Position numbers and translations under genes: made by a program
Assembly (NCBI GenBank): GCA_017551465.1
Contig: JAFZLN010000088.1
Span: forward strand, 1-9,336
DNA: 9,336 nucleotides
Reading direction: 5' to 3'
DNA from: Bacilli bacterium
Lineage (GTDB): Bacteria > Bacillota_I > Bacilli_A > RFN20 > CAG-826
In this document: piece by piece, positions 1 through 5,890 of the stretch
Layout: each line of letters opens with the position of its first letter
Numbering within the stretch: position 1 is the stretch's first letter
The notes under the pieces: model-generated
What the model was told of the DNA's origin: nothing
The model's input: the letters and a program-made list of their open reading frames with translations, nothing else
Databases searched by the model: none

Positions 1-898
1 CGATATGTGTATGATGTTTCTTAAAGCCATTAAACAAATCATCAATCATAATGTTTGATGAAACGAAATATGGCTTTTGAAGCTTACTCTTAATAGAAAT
101 GTTTGGGTTTCTTAAATAAGCACTTAAATATGTTTTAATATGAAGAACACCAATCATATTGTCTAAATTCCCATCATAGATCGGAATTCTAGAATAGTTA
201 GTGTTGATAATAATCTTATGGAGTTTTTCCTTGTCTAGTTCTCTGATGTTTAAGGCAAAGATTTTATTTCTTGGAGTTAAGACTTCTTTAACGTTAGTGT
301 CCGCGAATTCTAAAGCGGATTGAATAATATCACTTTGTTCTTCTTCCAAAACACCTTCATCGGAAACTTTTTCTACGACGTTTTCAAAGTCGTCTTCATC
401 GAAGTCGACTTCTTCTTTAACTTTGAAAGCTTTCTCAATGCCTTTAGTAATAAGCTCAAAAAGTAAGGTAACAGGATAAAGGAGCATCATTAAACCAAAT
501 ACTGGGAAGACAAATATCTTAGAAATGGTATCTGGAATACTTCTCGCTATGGTCTTTGGAAGAGCGTCGCCAAAGACATAGATAAGCAAAGAAATCGTGA
601 CGGACGCTAAGAAGGCAATGAGGTCACTTGTGTAATTAGACAAAGTACGAGTAAAAAGTGCTGTACAGATAACTGAAGCAGCGATAGCGACAATGTTACT
701 TCCTATTAAAACCGTGATTAATGCTCGGTCATATTTTTCTTGGACTTTGAGCACTAATTTGGCAGATCTTTTACCTTCATCCGCTTCGACTTGCATTTTG
801 AAGCGGTTTGCACATGCGAGTGCGGTTTCACCAGCAGAAAAGAAAAAATGTGCTAATACACAAATACTAATGATTACCCACGACAGAGGTTCATCCAT
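1..898 (-). CDS. CNNM-CBS (HlyC/CorC family) membrane protein, 3' end cut by window edge
   Basis: Seen: 299 codons are open from ATG at 898 to the left edge, with no stop reached. Residues about 5-30 form a first membrane helix ending in SAGETAL, the family's S-x-x-ETA signature. Further hydrophobic stretches lie near 60-83, 91-110 and 128-152, and GDALPKT at 110-116 matches the family GE-x-LPKT motif. A first CBS domain follows (about 203-262, with VLTPR and SRIPIYDG), and a second begins near 276 and is cut off. Known: these proteins sit in the cytoplasmic membrane and are linked to Mg2+ or other cation export; the 'hemolysin' name is historical. The missing part should hold the rest of CBS2 and the CorC-associated C-terminal domain. 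The start is supported by AAAGGAAG about 10 bp upstream; an in-frame GTG four codons earlier overlaps that site and is less likely. The ion is not determinable. Confidence 0.9.
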   Translation of the reverse strand, partial: MDEPLSWVIISICVLAHFFFSAGETALACANRFKMQVEADEGKRSAKLVLKVQEKYDRALITVLIGSNIVAIAASVICTALFTRTLSNYTSDLIAFLASVTISLLIYVFGDALPKTIARSIPDTISKIFVFPVFGLMMLLYPVTLLFELITKGIEKAFKVKEEVDFDEDDFENVVEKVSDEGVLEEEQSDIIQSALEFADTNVKEVLTPRNKIFALNIRELDKEKLHKIIINTNYSRIPIYDGNLDNMIGVLHIKTYLSAYLRNPNISIKSKLQKPYFVSSNIMIDDLFNGFKKHHTHI

Positions 899-970
899 TA
901 ATGTGCCCACTTCCTTTCTTTGCTGGCTGCAGTATTAAAATATATCAATTTTTTGTCCTACATACAAATG

Positions 971-999
971 ATAAATAAAAAGGTATGCAAGCATACCTT
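971..999 (-). terminator. Rho-independent terminator after the 1013-2419 gene
   Basis: A perfect 9+9 inverted repeat (AAGGTATGC / GCATACCTT, 980-999) lies 13 bp past the stop codon. Read on the minus strand the stem runs into TTTTATTTA, the expected U-tract. It closes the 1013-2419 gene before the separate gene at 898. Confidence 0.85.
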
Positions 1000-1012
1000 A
1001 ATATTTATGTTT

Positions 1013-2419
1013 TTAATCTTCTTCTGGACTGTCATCCACTGGCTGTTCTTTTAACTTTTCAACCCAATCGATATCTTCAATTGGCCCTTGTTCTAAACCA
1101 TTTTTTTCCATCACTGTTTGGATGAGTTCTTTACATCTTCTCATTGATAAACCAGATTTGACTTTGAACACTAATGGGATTTCAGCGTAGATGCCTTTAT
1201 GACCAGCATCTTGTACTGGAATAGTTGAGTCTTTATAGTCTTCTGGGTTTAAAGCAAAATAGAGTTTTAAACTTAAACCAGCGATAGTTAATTTCACATA
1301 TGTCTTTCTATGTAAACGGAAGGCATCACCAGAACTGGACACTCTTGAATTGACGCCATATGAGAGAATCTCATTTTTGAGTTCGTTATAGTTTTTCTTC
1401 ATGTCCTCATCAGCATTGATCATTCTCACTTGGAATGGGATACGGATGATTGGTTTCTTTTCAGCTGGTTCTTCGTTAACGGGTTCAGGTTTAGCTTCTT
1501 CCACGACTGGTTCTGGTTCAATAGCTGGCTCTTCTTTAGGAGCAGGTTCTGGCTCTTTTTCTTTAACAGGCTCTTGTTTAATAGCTTGTTGTTTAATTTC
1601 TTGAGTTGGTACTGTACCAAAGTATTGGACCACTAATGGACCAGAATTATTGCGAGACATTTCATCTCTAACAATACTTCTAATAAGTTCAGCAAGATCC
1701 TTTTTGGATAGAGATTCTTCTTCGATTTGTTCTTCAAATCCAGGTTCTTCTAGAATTGGAGAATCGTCTTTTTCTTTTAGAGGAGCTTCTGTTTCGATAG
1801 CTTCAAACATCACTGGTTCTTCATCTTTTGGAGCTTCTTCTTTTACCTCTTCTTTTGCTTCTTTTTCAGCCACTTTTGGATTTTTAAATGCTTCGATAAT
1901 ACACGCAAAATAAGTGACATAGGAGAATAAAGCAAATAGAGCACCACCAATCAAGAGAATGAGTGTTGGGACCATCAAATCTTTATGGGAATCAAAGACA
2001 TCACGTTTATTTAAAATCGCCCAGTATTTAGGTGCGCCTGTAGCGAAAAGCATATAGACCAATAAAGTGATAACGGCAAAAACAATACCGAATGTCACAA
2101 TTGTTCTTTTCTTCTTAACCGCCACAAAAATACCAACACCTAAAAAGATAGCAGCTAAAACAATAAGACCATATAGTAAACCGGTTAAACCAACGTAGAT
2201 AATATTTGATCCACCATTGATTTTGAAGGTGAATAAGTCCTTCATGTGACCGAAATGATATGAGAATACAGCACCGAAATCTTTTAAATCAGCATCAGTA
2301 GTTTTACTAGCATTAGCACCAAATAAAATGAACCCTAAAATAAAAAGGGCGAGGAAAATAAATGATATAACTAAAAGGATTTTCAAACCTTTTGCAGTTT
2401 CTTTTTCTGTTCTGTACAT
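1013..2419 (-). CDS. Four-helix membrane protein with acidic linker and unrecognised C-terminal domain
   Basis: I do not recognise this family. The 468-residue product starts at ATG 2419, preceded by AAGGAG with 6-bp spacing. The frame stays open upstream to 2503, but those 28 residues have no ribosome site and overlap a likely promoter. Four hydrophobic segments lie at about 12-35, 72-101, 106-127 and 148-175. Residues about 182-325 are a low-complexity linker rich in Glu, Lys and Pro, interrupted at 238-257 by a short helix (LSKKDLAELIRSIVRDEMSR). Residues about 323-445 form a compact mixed domain starting at PIIRIPFQVRM and containing LNPEDYKDSTIP and VFKVKSGLSMRR. The arrangement suggests a membrane anchor holding a cytosolic domain on a flexible arm, but that topology is inferred. 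It has its own promoter and terminator, so it is probably monocistronic. Confidence 0.85.
   Translation of the reverse strand: MYRTEKETAKGLKILLVISFIFLALFILGFILFGANASKTTDADLKDFGAVFSYHFGHMKDLFTFKINGGSNIIYVGLTGLLYGLIVLAAIFLGVGIFVAVKKKRTIVTFGIVFAVITLLVYMLFATGAPKYWAILNKRDVFDSHKDLMVPTLILLIGGALFALFSYVTYFACIIEAFKNPKVAEKEAKEEVKEEAPKDEEPVMFEAIETEAPLKEKDDSPILEEPGFEEQIEEESLSKKDLAELIRSIVRDEMSRNNSGPLVVQYFGTVPTQEIKQQAIKQEPVKEKEPEPAPKEEPAIEPEPVVEEAKPEPVNEEPAEKKPIIRIPFQVRMINADEDMKKNYNELKNEILSYGVNSRVSSSGDAFRLHRKTYVKLTIAGLSLKLYFALNPEDYKDSTIPVQDAGHKGIYAEIPLVFKVKSGLSMRRCKELIQTVMEKNGLEQGPIEDIDWVEKLKEQPVDDSPEED
1445..1876 (-). repeat. Low-complexity Glu/Pro/Lys-rich coding tract
   Basis: This section codes for residues about 182-325 of the 1013-2419 product. 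On the plus strand it appears as recurring gcttcttc, ggttctt and ggctctt words, mirroring repeated E-E, P-E-P and K-E-E codons. The repetition is compositional, with no fixed-length unit visible. Such tracts often change length between strains. Confidence 0.6.
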
Positions 2420-2449
2420 AGGCTTCTCCTTACCTGTCAGTTCACTCTT

Positions 2450-2478
2450 ACTATATAGCGCACACGCATGCACCGCAA
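2450..2478 (-). promoter_or_regulatory. Candidate promoter of the 2419 gene
   Basis: On the minus strand TATAGT (2450-2455) is preceded, after a 17-bp spacer, by TTGCGG (2473-2478). The -10 box matches five of six consensus bases; the -35 box is weak (TTG only). Transcription would begin about 25 bases before ATG 2419, giving a short leader containing AAGGAG. The spacer is an unusual alternating purine-pyrimidine run. Confidence 0.45.
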
Positions 2479-2492
2479 TAAGAAAATAGCAA

Positions 2493-2526
2493 AAAGCCTG
2501 CAAAACGGCATTAATTTATGCGTTTT
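2493..2526 (-). terminator. Possible terminator of the 4267-2526 operon
   Basis: Immediately after the stop of the 2526-3149 gene, the minus strand reads AAAACGCAT, a six-base loop, then ATGCCGTTTT. This is a nine-pair stem with one bulged C whose 5' arm begins at the stop codon. GCAGGC and a T5 run follow. The bulge and the interrupted T-run make this weaker than the other terminators here. Confidence 0.4.
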
Positions 2527-3149
2527 TACTGTATTTTACTTCTTAGTTCGTTAACTCTTCTCTTAAGCTCTTTTTTGAATTCTTCAAAGCGTAAATTTTG
2601 TAATTCTTTGAACTCTTTGAGCTTTGTGGCTAAGTGCACTGAATAGGCAAAGTCAACTAACATTGCCCCCACAACTGCACCGACGAAATAAGTGTAGATG
2701 AGGTTTTCACTAATCCAGGATATGCCTTGAACAAGGATAGGATTAAGTAAGAAATAATATAGAGAACCCACCACTAACCAAGCAAGGGAAAAGATTGGAC
2801 AAATGATGCCCATGATATTGCCCTTACGATTAGAGTAATCCCATAATTTGATTTTAAGGCCTTTAATAAATATTAAGCCCGCAATGAACTCAATAAGCGT
2901 CATGCCTATGCCAATCACAAGAATTCTAACGATTGTGTCGACAACTGGTGATTGAATATGCAAAGGAATATTACTCACTCCATATAAAACAGCGACACCA
3001 AAGCCATAAATAGGAAGATATGGTCCAGTTAAGAATCCCGGGTTTACCCATTTCTTTTGCGAAACAAATCTTCTAAAGAATAATTCAAGGACCCAGCCAA
3101 ATAATGAACCGATAACAAACAAAGTTGAAATAATAACTAAGTATTTCAT
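2526..3149 (-). CDS. CmpB-type putative ABC transporter membrane protein (PF06541 family)
   Basis: This 207-residue integral membrane protein has about five helices: near 3-24, 47-62, 72-97, 112-135 and 148-170. Its recognisable motifs are GSLFGWVLELFFRR near the N-terminus, NPGFLTGPYLPIYGFG around 37-52, and LWDYSNRKGN before GIICPIFSLAW. I recognise these as the signature of the family annotated 'putative ABC transporter type IV / CmpB'. A charged, probably coiled helix ends the protein (about 175-207). No experimental transport substrate is established for the family, and no ATP-binding partner is encoded nearby, so transport is a label rather than a demonstrated role. The start overlaps the upstream stop as ATGA, with GGAG about 10 bp before it, so translation is probably coupled to the 3146-4267 gene. 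Confidence 0.85.
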   Translation of the reverse strand: MKYLVIISTLFVIGSLFGWVLELFFRRFVSQKKWVNPGFLTGPYLPIYGFGVAVLYGVSNIPLHIQSPVVDTIVRILVIGIGMTLIEFIAGLIFIKGLKIKLWDYSNRKGNIMGIICPIFSLAWLVVGSLYYFLLNPILVQGISWISENLIYTYFVGAVVGAMLVDFAYSVHLATKLKEFKELQNLRFEEFKKELKRRVNELRSKIQ

Positions 3150-4267
3150 TTATCAAATTCTCCGTATTCACAGCCGATATTTTTAGCGTCAATAACGTCT
3201 ACAATTTTGCCTCTATGATAAAGAGTAATTGTGCCCACACCATTACCACCATTCCATAGACGGTTATGTCTCTTTTTACCATCAGGGGCTTCGTAGTTAA
3301 TCCAAAGCATGTCTTCTTTTTTACAGGTGATATCCACGACCATCTTGTTATTAATTGTCTTTTGTTCCACATGCCAAATTATTTCATCATCAGTTTCATG
3401 AGATTCAAATTTGGTTCTGGTAAATGTCCAAAACTTTGAAAAATTAAATTCATAGCATTTACCTTCGTAATAGAAGGCAGATAACAGCTTTCTATTCAAA
3501 GCAATAAAACCAATTTTTGGACGGCCACCACCGATATCAAAGACACTATTTTCAAGCTTCTTACCGGTGATTCTAGATGTCAAATTGTTAGAAGATAGCC
3601 ACACCCAAGGGGAAGTAAAGTCTTTGCCCCAGTTTTTATCAGAATAGCCATAACTCTTCTCTGGGATTACTTCGTATTCTTCCTCATCTAATGTAATTGT
3701 TCCTGAAAAAGCAGATTTCATTCCTTCGGCATGCCAGAACATTTCAAATAATTGAAGTTTTCTAAATAAGGTGGACGCTCCATAACCGACATTAAATGCG
3801 ACTTGTTTATCGATTGATAAATTCCATGATATTTCACCACTATCTGACATATATTCTGGATGAGCTATAGCTTCTTCTTTACTGACGTGAACAAAGCCAT
3901 AAGTTTTCTTTTCATCAAGATAGCAATCATCCGCTTTAACACTAAATGGTGCTTTAGCGTGTATTTCGACATCTTTATAAGCAAAAAAGCGATGCAATTG
4001 GAGATGCTTTTTACCCCAACAGCCAATATTAACCATCAAATATGATGGTCTGATTCCTTGTTCTTGGTTTTCCTTTGATTGGCCAAATACTGGTTCATCT
4101 TTTGCGAGTTTTGGATTGCAGAAGAAGAATTCAATATAGAATGGTTTCTCTTCTCCGGTCTTTTTGTTTATTGCGGTAAATGAATGCCACCACCAGTCAT
4201 AGCCTTTTTTGGCTTGTTTTCCAAATAGTTGAAATTCATTTCTTTTAATATCTGATTTACTAAACAT
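3146..4267 (-). CDS. Tocopherol-cyclase-like / lipocalin-fold protein
   Basis: The 373-residue protein has no signal peptide or membrane helix, so it is probably cytosolic. Family evidence is WWWHSF (25-30), then KKTGEEKPFYIEFFFCNP, and a central block at about 178-228. That block has WHAEGMKSAFSGTIT, then YGYSDKNWGKDF and SPWVWLSSNNL. Recalled plant and bacterial tocopherol-cyclase-family (PF14249) sequences share this G-x-SGTIT...DKNWG-x-xF...W-x-W order. Bacterial members are common in organisms that make no tocopherol, and no prenylquinone gene is present here. Cyclase activity should therefore not be assumed; a lipid-, isoprenoid- or hydrophobic-ligand-binding role is the cautious inference. 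It is the first gene of a unit with the CmpB-like membrane protein (4-bp overlap), hinting at joint action at the membrane. There is no Shine-Dalgarno sequence; TATAAT lies nine bases before ATG. Confidence 0.8.
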   Translation of the reverse strand: MFSKSDIKRNEFQLFGKQAKKGYDWWWHSFTAINKKTGEEKPFYIEFFFCNPKLAKDEPVFGQSKENQEQGIRPSYLMVNIGCWGKKHLQLHRFFAYKDVEIHAKAPFSVKADDCYLDEKKTYGFVHVSKEEAIAHPEYMSDSGEISWNLSIDKQVAFNVGYGASTLFRKLQLFEMFWHAEGMKSAFSGTITLDEEEYEVIPEKSYGYSDKNWGKDFTSPWVWLSSNNLTSRITGKKLENSVFDIGGGRPKIGFIALNRKLLSAFYYEGKCYEFNFSKFWTFTRTKFESHETDDEIIWHVEQKTINNKMVVDITCKKEDMLWINYEAPDGKKRHNRLWNGGNGVGTITLYHRGKIVDVIDAKNIGCEYGEFDK

Positions 4268-4276
4268 AACACTAGT

Positions 4277-4282
4277 ATTATA
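4277..4282 (-). promoter_or_regulatory. -10 box TATAAT, likely leaderless start for the 4267 gene
   Basis: A perfect TATAAT sits nine bases upstream of ATG 4267. Normal spacing puts the transcription start about three bases before the codon. No AGGAG-like sequence lies between. The expected -35 position (about 4300-4305, GTATCA on the minus strand) is poor and lies inside the hairpin at 4294-4321. Confidence 0.55.
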
Positions 4283-4285
4283 TCA

Positions 4286-4321
4286 CAAAATAAAAGAACT
4301 GATACTTATGTATCAATTCTT
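4286..4321 (-). terminator. Stem-loop with T-rich tail on the minus strand, upstream of the 4267 gene
   Basis: A 12-bp stem with a TTAT/ATAA loop occupies 4294-4321. Its one non-Watson-Crick pair is C-A on plus but G-U on minus. The minus strand then reads TTATTTTGT. The wobble and tail both point to a minus-strand terminator. No intact gene lies just upstream on that strand, only the tRNA-like fragment at 4332-4360. The inverted repeat also covers the -35 position of the 4267 promoter and could instead be an operator. Confidence 0.6.
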
Positions 4322-4331
4322 AATGTTCGGT

Positions 4332-4360
4332 TGGTGATGGATACGGGATTCTATCGAAAC
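4332..4360 (-). pseudogene. tRNA 3'-end-like fragment (possible tRNA remnant or attachment scar)
   Basis: Read on plus, this stretch starts TGGTGAT and continues after four bases with ACGGGATTC. The intact tRNA-Glu at 7710-7786 begins TGGTGAT, four bases, ACGGGATTC at identical spacing, so 16 of the first 20 bases agree. The spacing fits CCA, discriminator, a 7-bp acceptor strand and a 5-bp T-stem strand. After that it diverges: three extra bases (TAT) precede CGAA, the T-stem cannot close, and no D-arm, anticodon arm or 5' acceptor strand follows. A minus-strand terminator just downstream is what a former tRNA gene would leave. Alternatively the plus strand reads LVMDTGFYRNGSK then stop, which faintly recalls the VMDRGFYS motif of DDE transposases. 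Confidence 0.35.
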
Positions 4361-4389
4361 GGCTCAAAATGAATGAAATTTTAGAGTTA

Positions 4390-4409
4390 TATTTATTTAT
4401 AAATAAATA
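4390..4409. repeat. 20-bp perfect AT-only palindrome
   Basis: TATTTATTTA is followed directly by its exact reverse complement in the middle of the divergent intergenic region. It contains only A and T, so chance is a reasonable explanation in such AT-rich DNA. It could aid strand opening or be bound by a regulator, but nothing shows this. Confidence 0.3.
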
Positions 4410-4445
4410 AAGATGTAATAATCCCTTATTTTAATCTAAATCAAA

Positions 4446-4501
4446 TATTATTCCGATAATGCTTTTATATTATTCCGTTATGTGCTATTATTATTCCGAT
4501 A
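4446..4501 (+). promoter_or_regulatory. Operator-like array: three direct repeats of TATTATTCCGWTA
   Basis: The 13-mer TATTATTCCGWTA occurs at 4446-4458, 4468-4480 and 4489-4501, with only the W position varying. The start-to-start distances are 22 and 21 bp, close to two helical turns, so bound proteins would line up on one face of the DNA. Copy 1 also has dyad symmetry (ATTAT-TCCG-ATAAT). The third copy ends four bases before the TATAAT of the Fic gene, and copies 2 and 3 bracket the -35 position. Occupancy should therefore repress. The HTH domain of the Fic protein immediately downstream is the obvious candidate binder, which is inference. Confidence 0.6.
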
Positions 4502-4505
4502 GAGG

Positions 4506-4511
4506 TATAAT
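4506..4511 (+). promoter_or_regulatory. -10 box TATAAT directly before the Fic gene
   Basis: A perfect TATAAT ends five bases before ATG 4517, so transcription would begin at or next to the A of the start codon. A weak AGAGG lies at 4501-4505, 11 bases from ATG, and could be a ribosome site if a promoter further upstream is used instead (for example TATATT at 4466-4471). The -35 position (about 4483-4488, TGCTAT) is poor. Confidence 0.45.
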
Positions 4512-4516
4512 TTTTT

Positions 4517-5407
4517 ATGGCAATGACAACAAAGCAAGCTAGTGAAAAATGGGGAATCTCTGATAGAAGGATTCGTGTTTTATGCTCCCAAGGTAAAATC
4601 GAAGGTGCGGAATTAATTGGTAAAACCTGGTATATTCCTGATGATGCTGTTAAGCCAATTGATGGTCGAATTAAAAATAATGAAAGCTATTTAGAAAAGA
4701 TTATTGAATTAAAGAAGATTTTAGATTCTAAAAGACCATTAACACAAGGTGAACTAGAAAGACTTAACGAAGAGTTTATCGTGGAATATACCTATAACAG
4801 TAACGCGATTGAAGGTAATACTTTATCTTTAAGAGAAACCGATTTAGTTCTTAGAGGTATGACTATTGATCAAAAGCCATTAAAAGACCATATGGAAGCC
4901 GTTGGTCATAAAGAAGCCTTTGATTATATTTGTGATTTAGTAAAAGAAAAAGAACCATTAACTGAAGAAGTTATTAAACGCATCCACTACCTCGTTTTAG
5001 CGGATAAGCCATTAGATAGAGGTGTTTATAGAAAAGTACCAGTTAAAATTGTTGGAGCAAAACATACGCCTGTTCAACCATATTTGATTCAGCCACAAAT
5101 GCAATCCCTATTAAATATGTATGAAGGGACCGATGAAGATTTTATTAGCAAACTCGCAAGGTTCCATATCTTATTTGAACACATCCATCCATTCATCGAT
5201 GGAAATGGAAGACCGGGAAGATTATTAGTGAACTTAGAATTAATGAAACTAGGCTATCCTCCAATTGATATTAAGTTTACCGATAGAAAAGCCTATTATG
5301 ACGCTTTTGATTCTCGTGGTTCAGGAAGCGGAGTTAAAGCTATGGCTAATCTATTTGGTAAATACTTATTAGAAAGATTAAACAAATATATTAGTATTCT
5401 TGATTAA
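4517..5407 (+). CDS. HTH-Fic protein, class II autoinhibited AMP-transferase family
   Basis: The 296-residue protein has an N-terminal helix-turn-helix of the MerR/excisionase type (about 3-47: TTKQASEKWGISDRRIRVLC, then GKTWYIPDD). A helical Fic N-domain and a complete Fic domain follow. The catalytic motif HPFIDGNGRPGR at 224-235 contains the histidine and the GNGRxxR phosphate-binding residues. SNAIEG at 95-100 matches the inhibitory (S/T)xxxE(G/N) helix, whose Glu occupies the ATP gamma-phosphate site. Because it precedes the Fic motif, this is class II, so the enzyme should be intrinsically autoinhibited. Known: Fic enzymes transfer AMP, or less often another nucleotide or phosphate, to a hydroxyl side chain of a target protein. 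The target here is unknown. The HTH and adjacent operator-like repeats suggest autoregulation. ATG 4523 (codon 3) is an alternative start. It is encoded opposite to both flanking operons. Confidence 0.92.
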   Translation: MAMTTKQASEKWGISDRRIRVLCSQGKIEGAELIGKTWYIPDDAVKPIDGRIKNNESYLEKIIELKKILDSKRPLTQGELERLNEEFIVEYTYNSNAIEGNTLSLRETDLVLRGMTIDQKPLKDHMEAVGHKEAFDYICDLVKEKEPLTEEVIKRIHYLVLADKPLDRGVYRKVPVKIVGAKHTPVQPYLIQPQMQSLLNMYEGTDEDFISKLARFHILFEHIHPFIDGNGRPGRLLVNLELMKLGYPPIDIKFTDRKAYYDAFDSRGSGSGVKAMANLFGKYLLERLNKYISILD

Positions 5408-5415
5408 GAAATAAT

Positions 5416-5457
5416 GTCACAGATGAGATTGTTAGTCACATCTGTGGCTTTTTTATT
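5416..5457 (+). terminator. Terminator after the Fic gene
   Basis: GTCACAGATG (5416-5425) pairs with CATCTGTGGC (5439-5448) with one U-G wobble, across a 13-base loop. TTTTTTATTT follows. It lies nine bases past the Fic stop and 18 bases before the next gene. There is little room for a separate promoter, so that gene depends on readthrough or on a weak promoter embedded in this hairpin. Confidence 0.85.
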
Positions 5458-5475
5458 TATAAAGGGGATTGATTG

Positions 5476-5874
5476 ATGAATAACGAAGAAAAGGCAAAAG
5501 AACTAATCGCGAGAATTAATATGTTATTAGGTACTTTCGTAATGGTTGTTAAAGAAAACGTTAATAACGAAACTTGTTTGATTAAAGATTGGGATTCTTA
5601 TATCGAAAAGATGATGAGGTTTTTTATTAAAGAGCTAGTAAACACCATGATTCCAGGTGATCAAAGATTATTAGCGGAAGAGAATTCTGAAGCTATCGAA
5701 ACCACCACTTCTAAGAAAAGAACTATTGGTAGAGACGCTCCAACATTTGAAGAGGCATTACTTAGAGGCAAGATTAACATTAGACCTTTGGACGATGAAG
5801 CAAAAAGAATACTGATAATGCCAAAATTATGGAAAATATATCTAAAGTTTTTAGAAGAAAATAAAAAGAAATAG
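5476..5874 (+). CDS. Unknown 132-residue protein downstream of Fic
   Basis: I do not recognise a family. The start is ATG 5476, preceded by AAAGGGG with an 8-bp spacer; an in-frame TTG just before it at 5473 is less likely. The product has no signal peptide or clear membrane helix, so it should be cytosolic. Residues 1-60 look strongly helical (EEKAKELIARINMLLGTFVM, then SYIEKMMRFFIKELV). A Ser/Thr-rich stretch at 76-83 (TTTSKKRT) resembles a linker. The rest includes DAPTFEEALLRGK and a Lys-rich C-terminus ending EENKKK. Codon use matches the Fic gene, including many TTA and ATT codons. It is 68 bp downstream of Fic on the same strand, so it could be a partner, an antitoxin or a target, but the intervening terminator argues against equal expression. 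Confidence 0.75.
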   Translation: MNNEEKAKELIARINMLLGTFVMVVKENVNNETCLIKDWDSYIEKMMRFFIKELVNTMIPGDQRLLAEENSEAIETTTSKKRTIGRDAPTFEEALLRGKINIRPLDDEAKRILIMPKLWKIYLKFLEENKKK

Positions 5875-5890
5875 TTCAAGTTTGTTAGAC

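Noticed and set aside
693..938. 81-codon plus-strand open frame
   Set aside because: It lies antisense to the CNNM gene, which has full family motifs on the minus strand. It has no ribosome site and no recognisable protein content.
1401..1913. Several plus- and minus-strand open frames in the low-complexity tract
   Set aside because: They arise because the repetitive Glu/Pro/Lys coding sequence lacks stops in other frames; their translations are Ser-, Phe- or Asn/Leu-rich artefacts.
2420..2503. 28-residue N-terminal extension of the 1013-2419 protein (start at 2503)
   Set aside because: There is no ribosome site at 2503, the extension covers the likely promoter, and ATG 2419 has AAGGAG at ideal spacing.
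4369..4410. 13-codon plus-strand mini-ORF upstream of the Fic gene as a leader peptide
   Set aside because: It has no ribosome site, ends in the AT palindrome, shows no codon run suggesting attenuation, and lies upstream of the candidate Fic promoter.
5661..5879. 72-codon minus-strand open frame opposite the 5476-5874 gene
   Set aside because: The plus-strand gene has a good ribosome site and coherent codon use; the minus frame has neither and is rich in Ser/Phe/Ile as expected of an antisense shadow.
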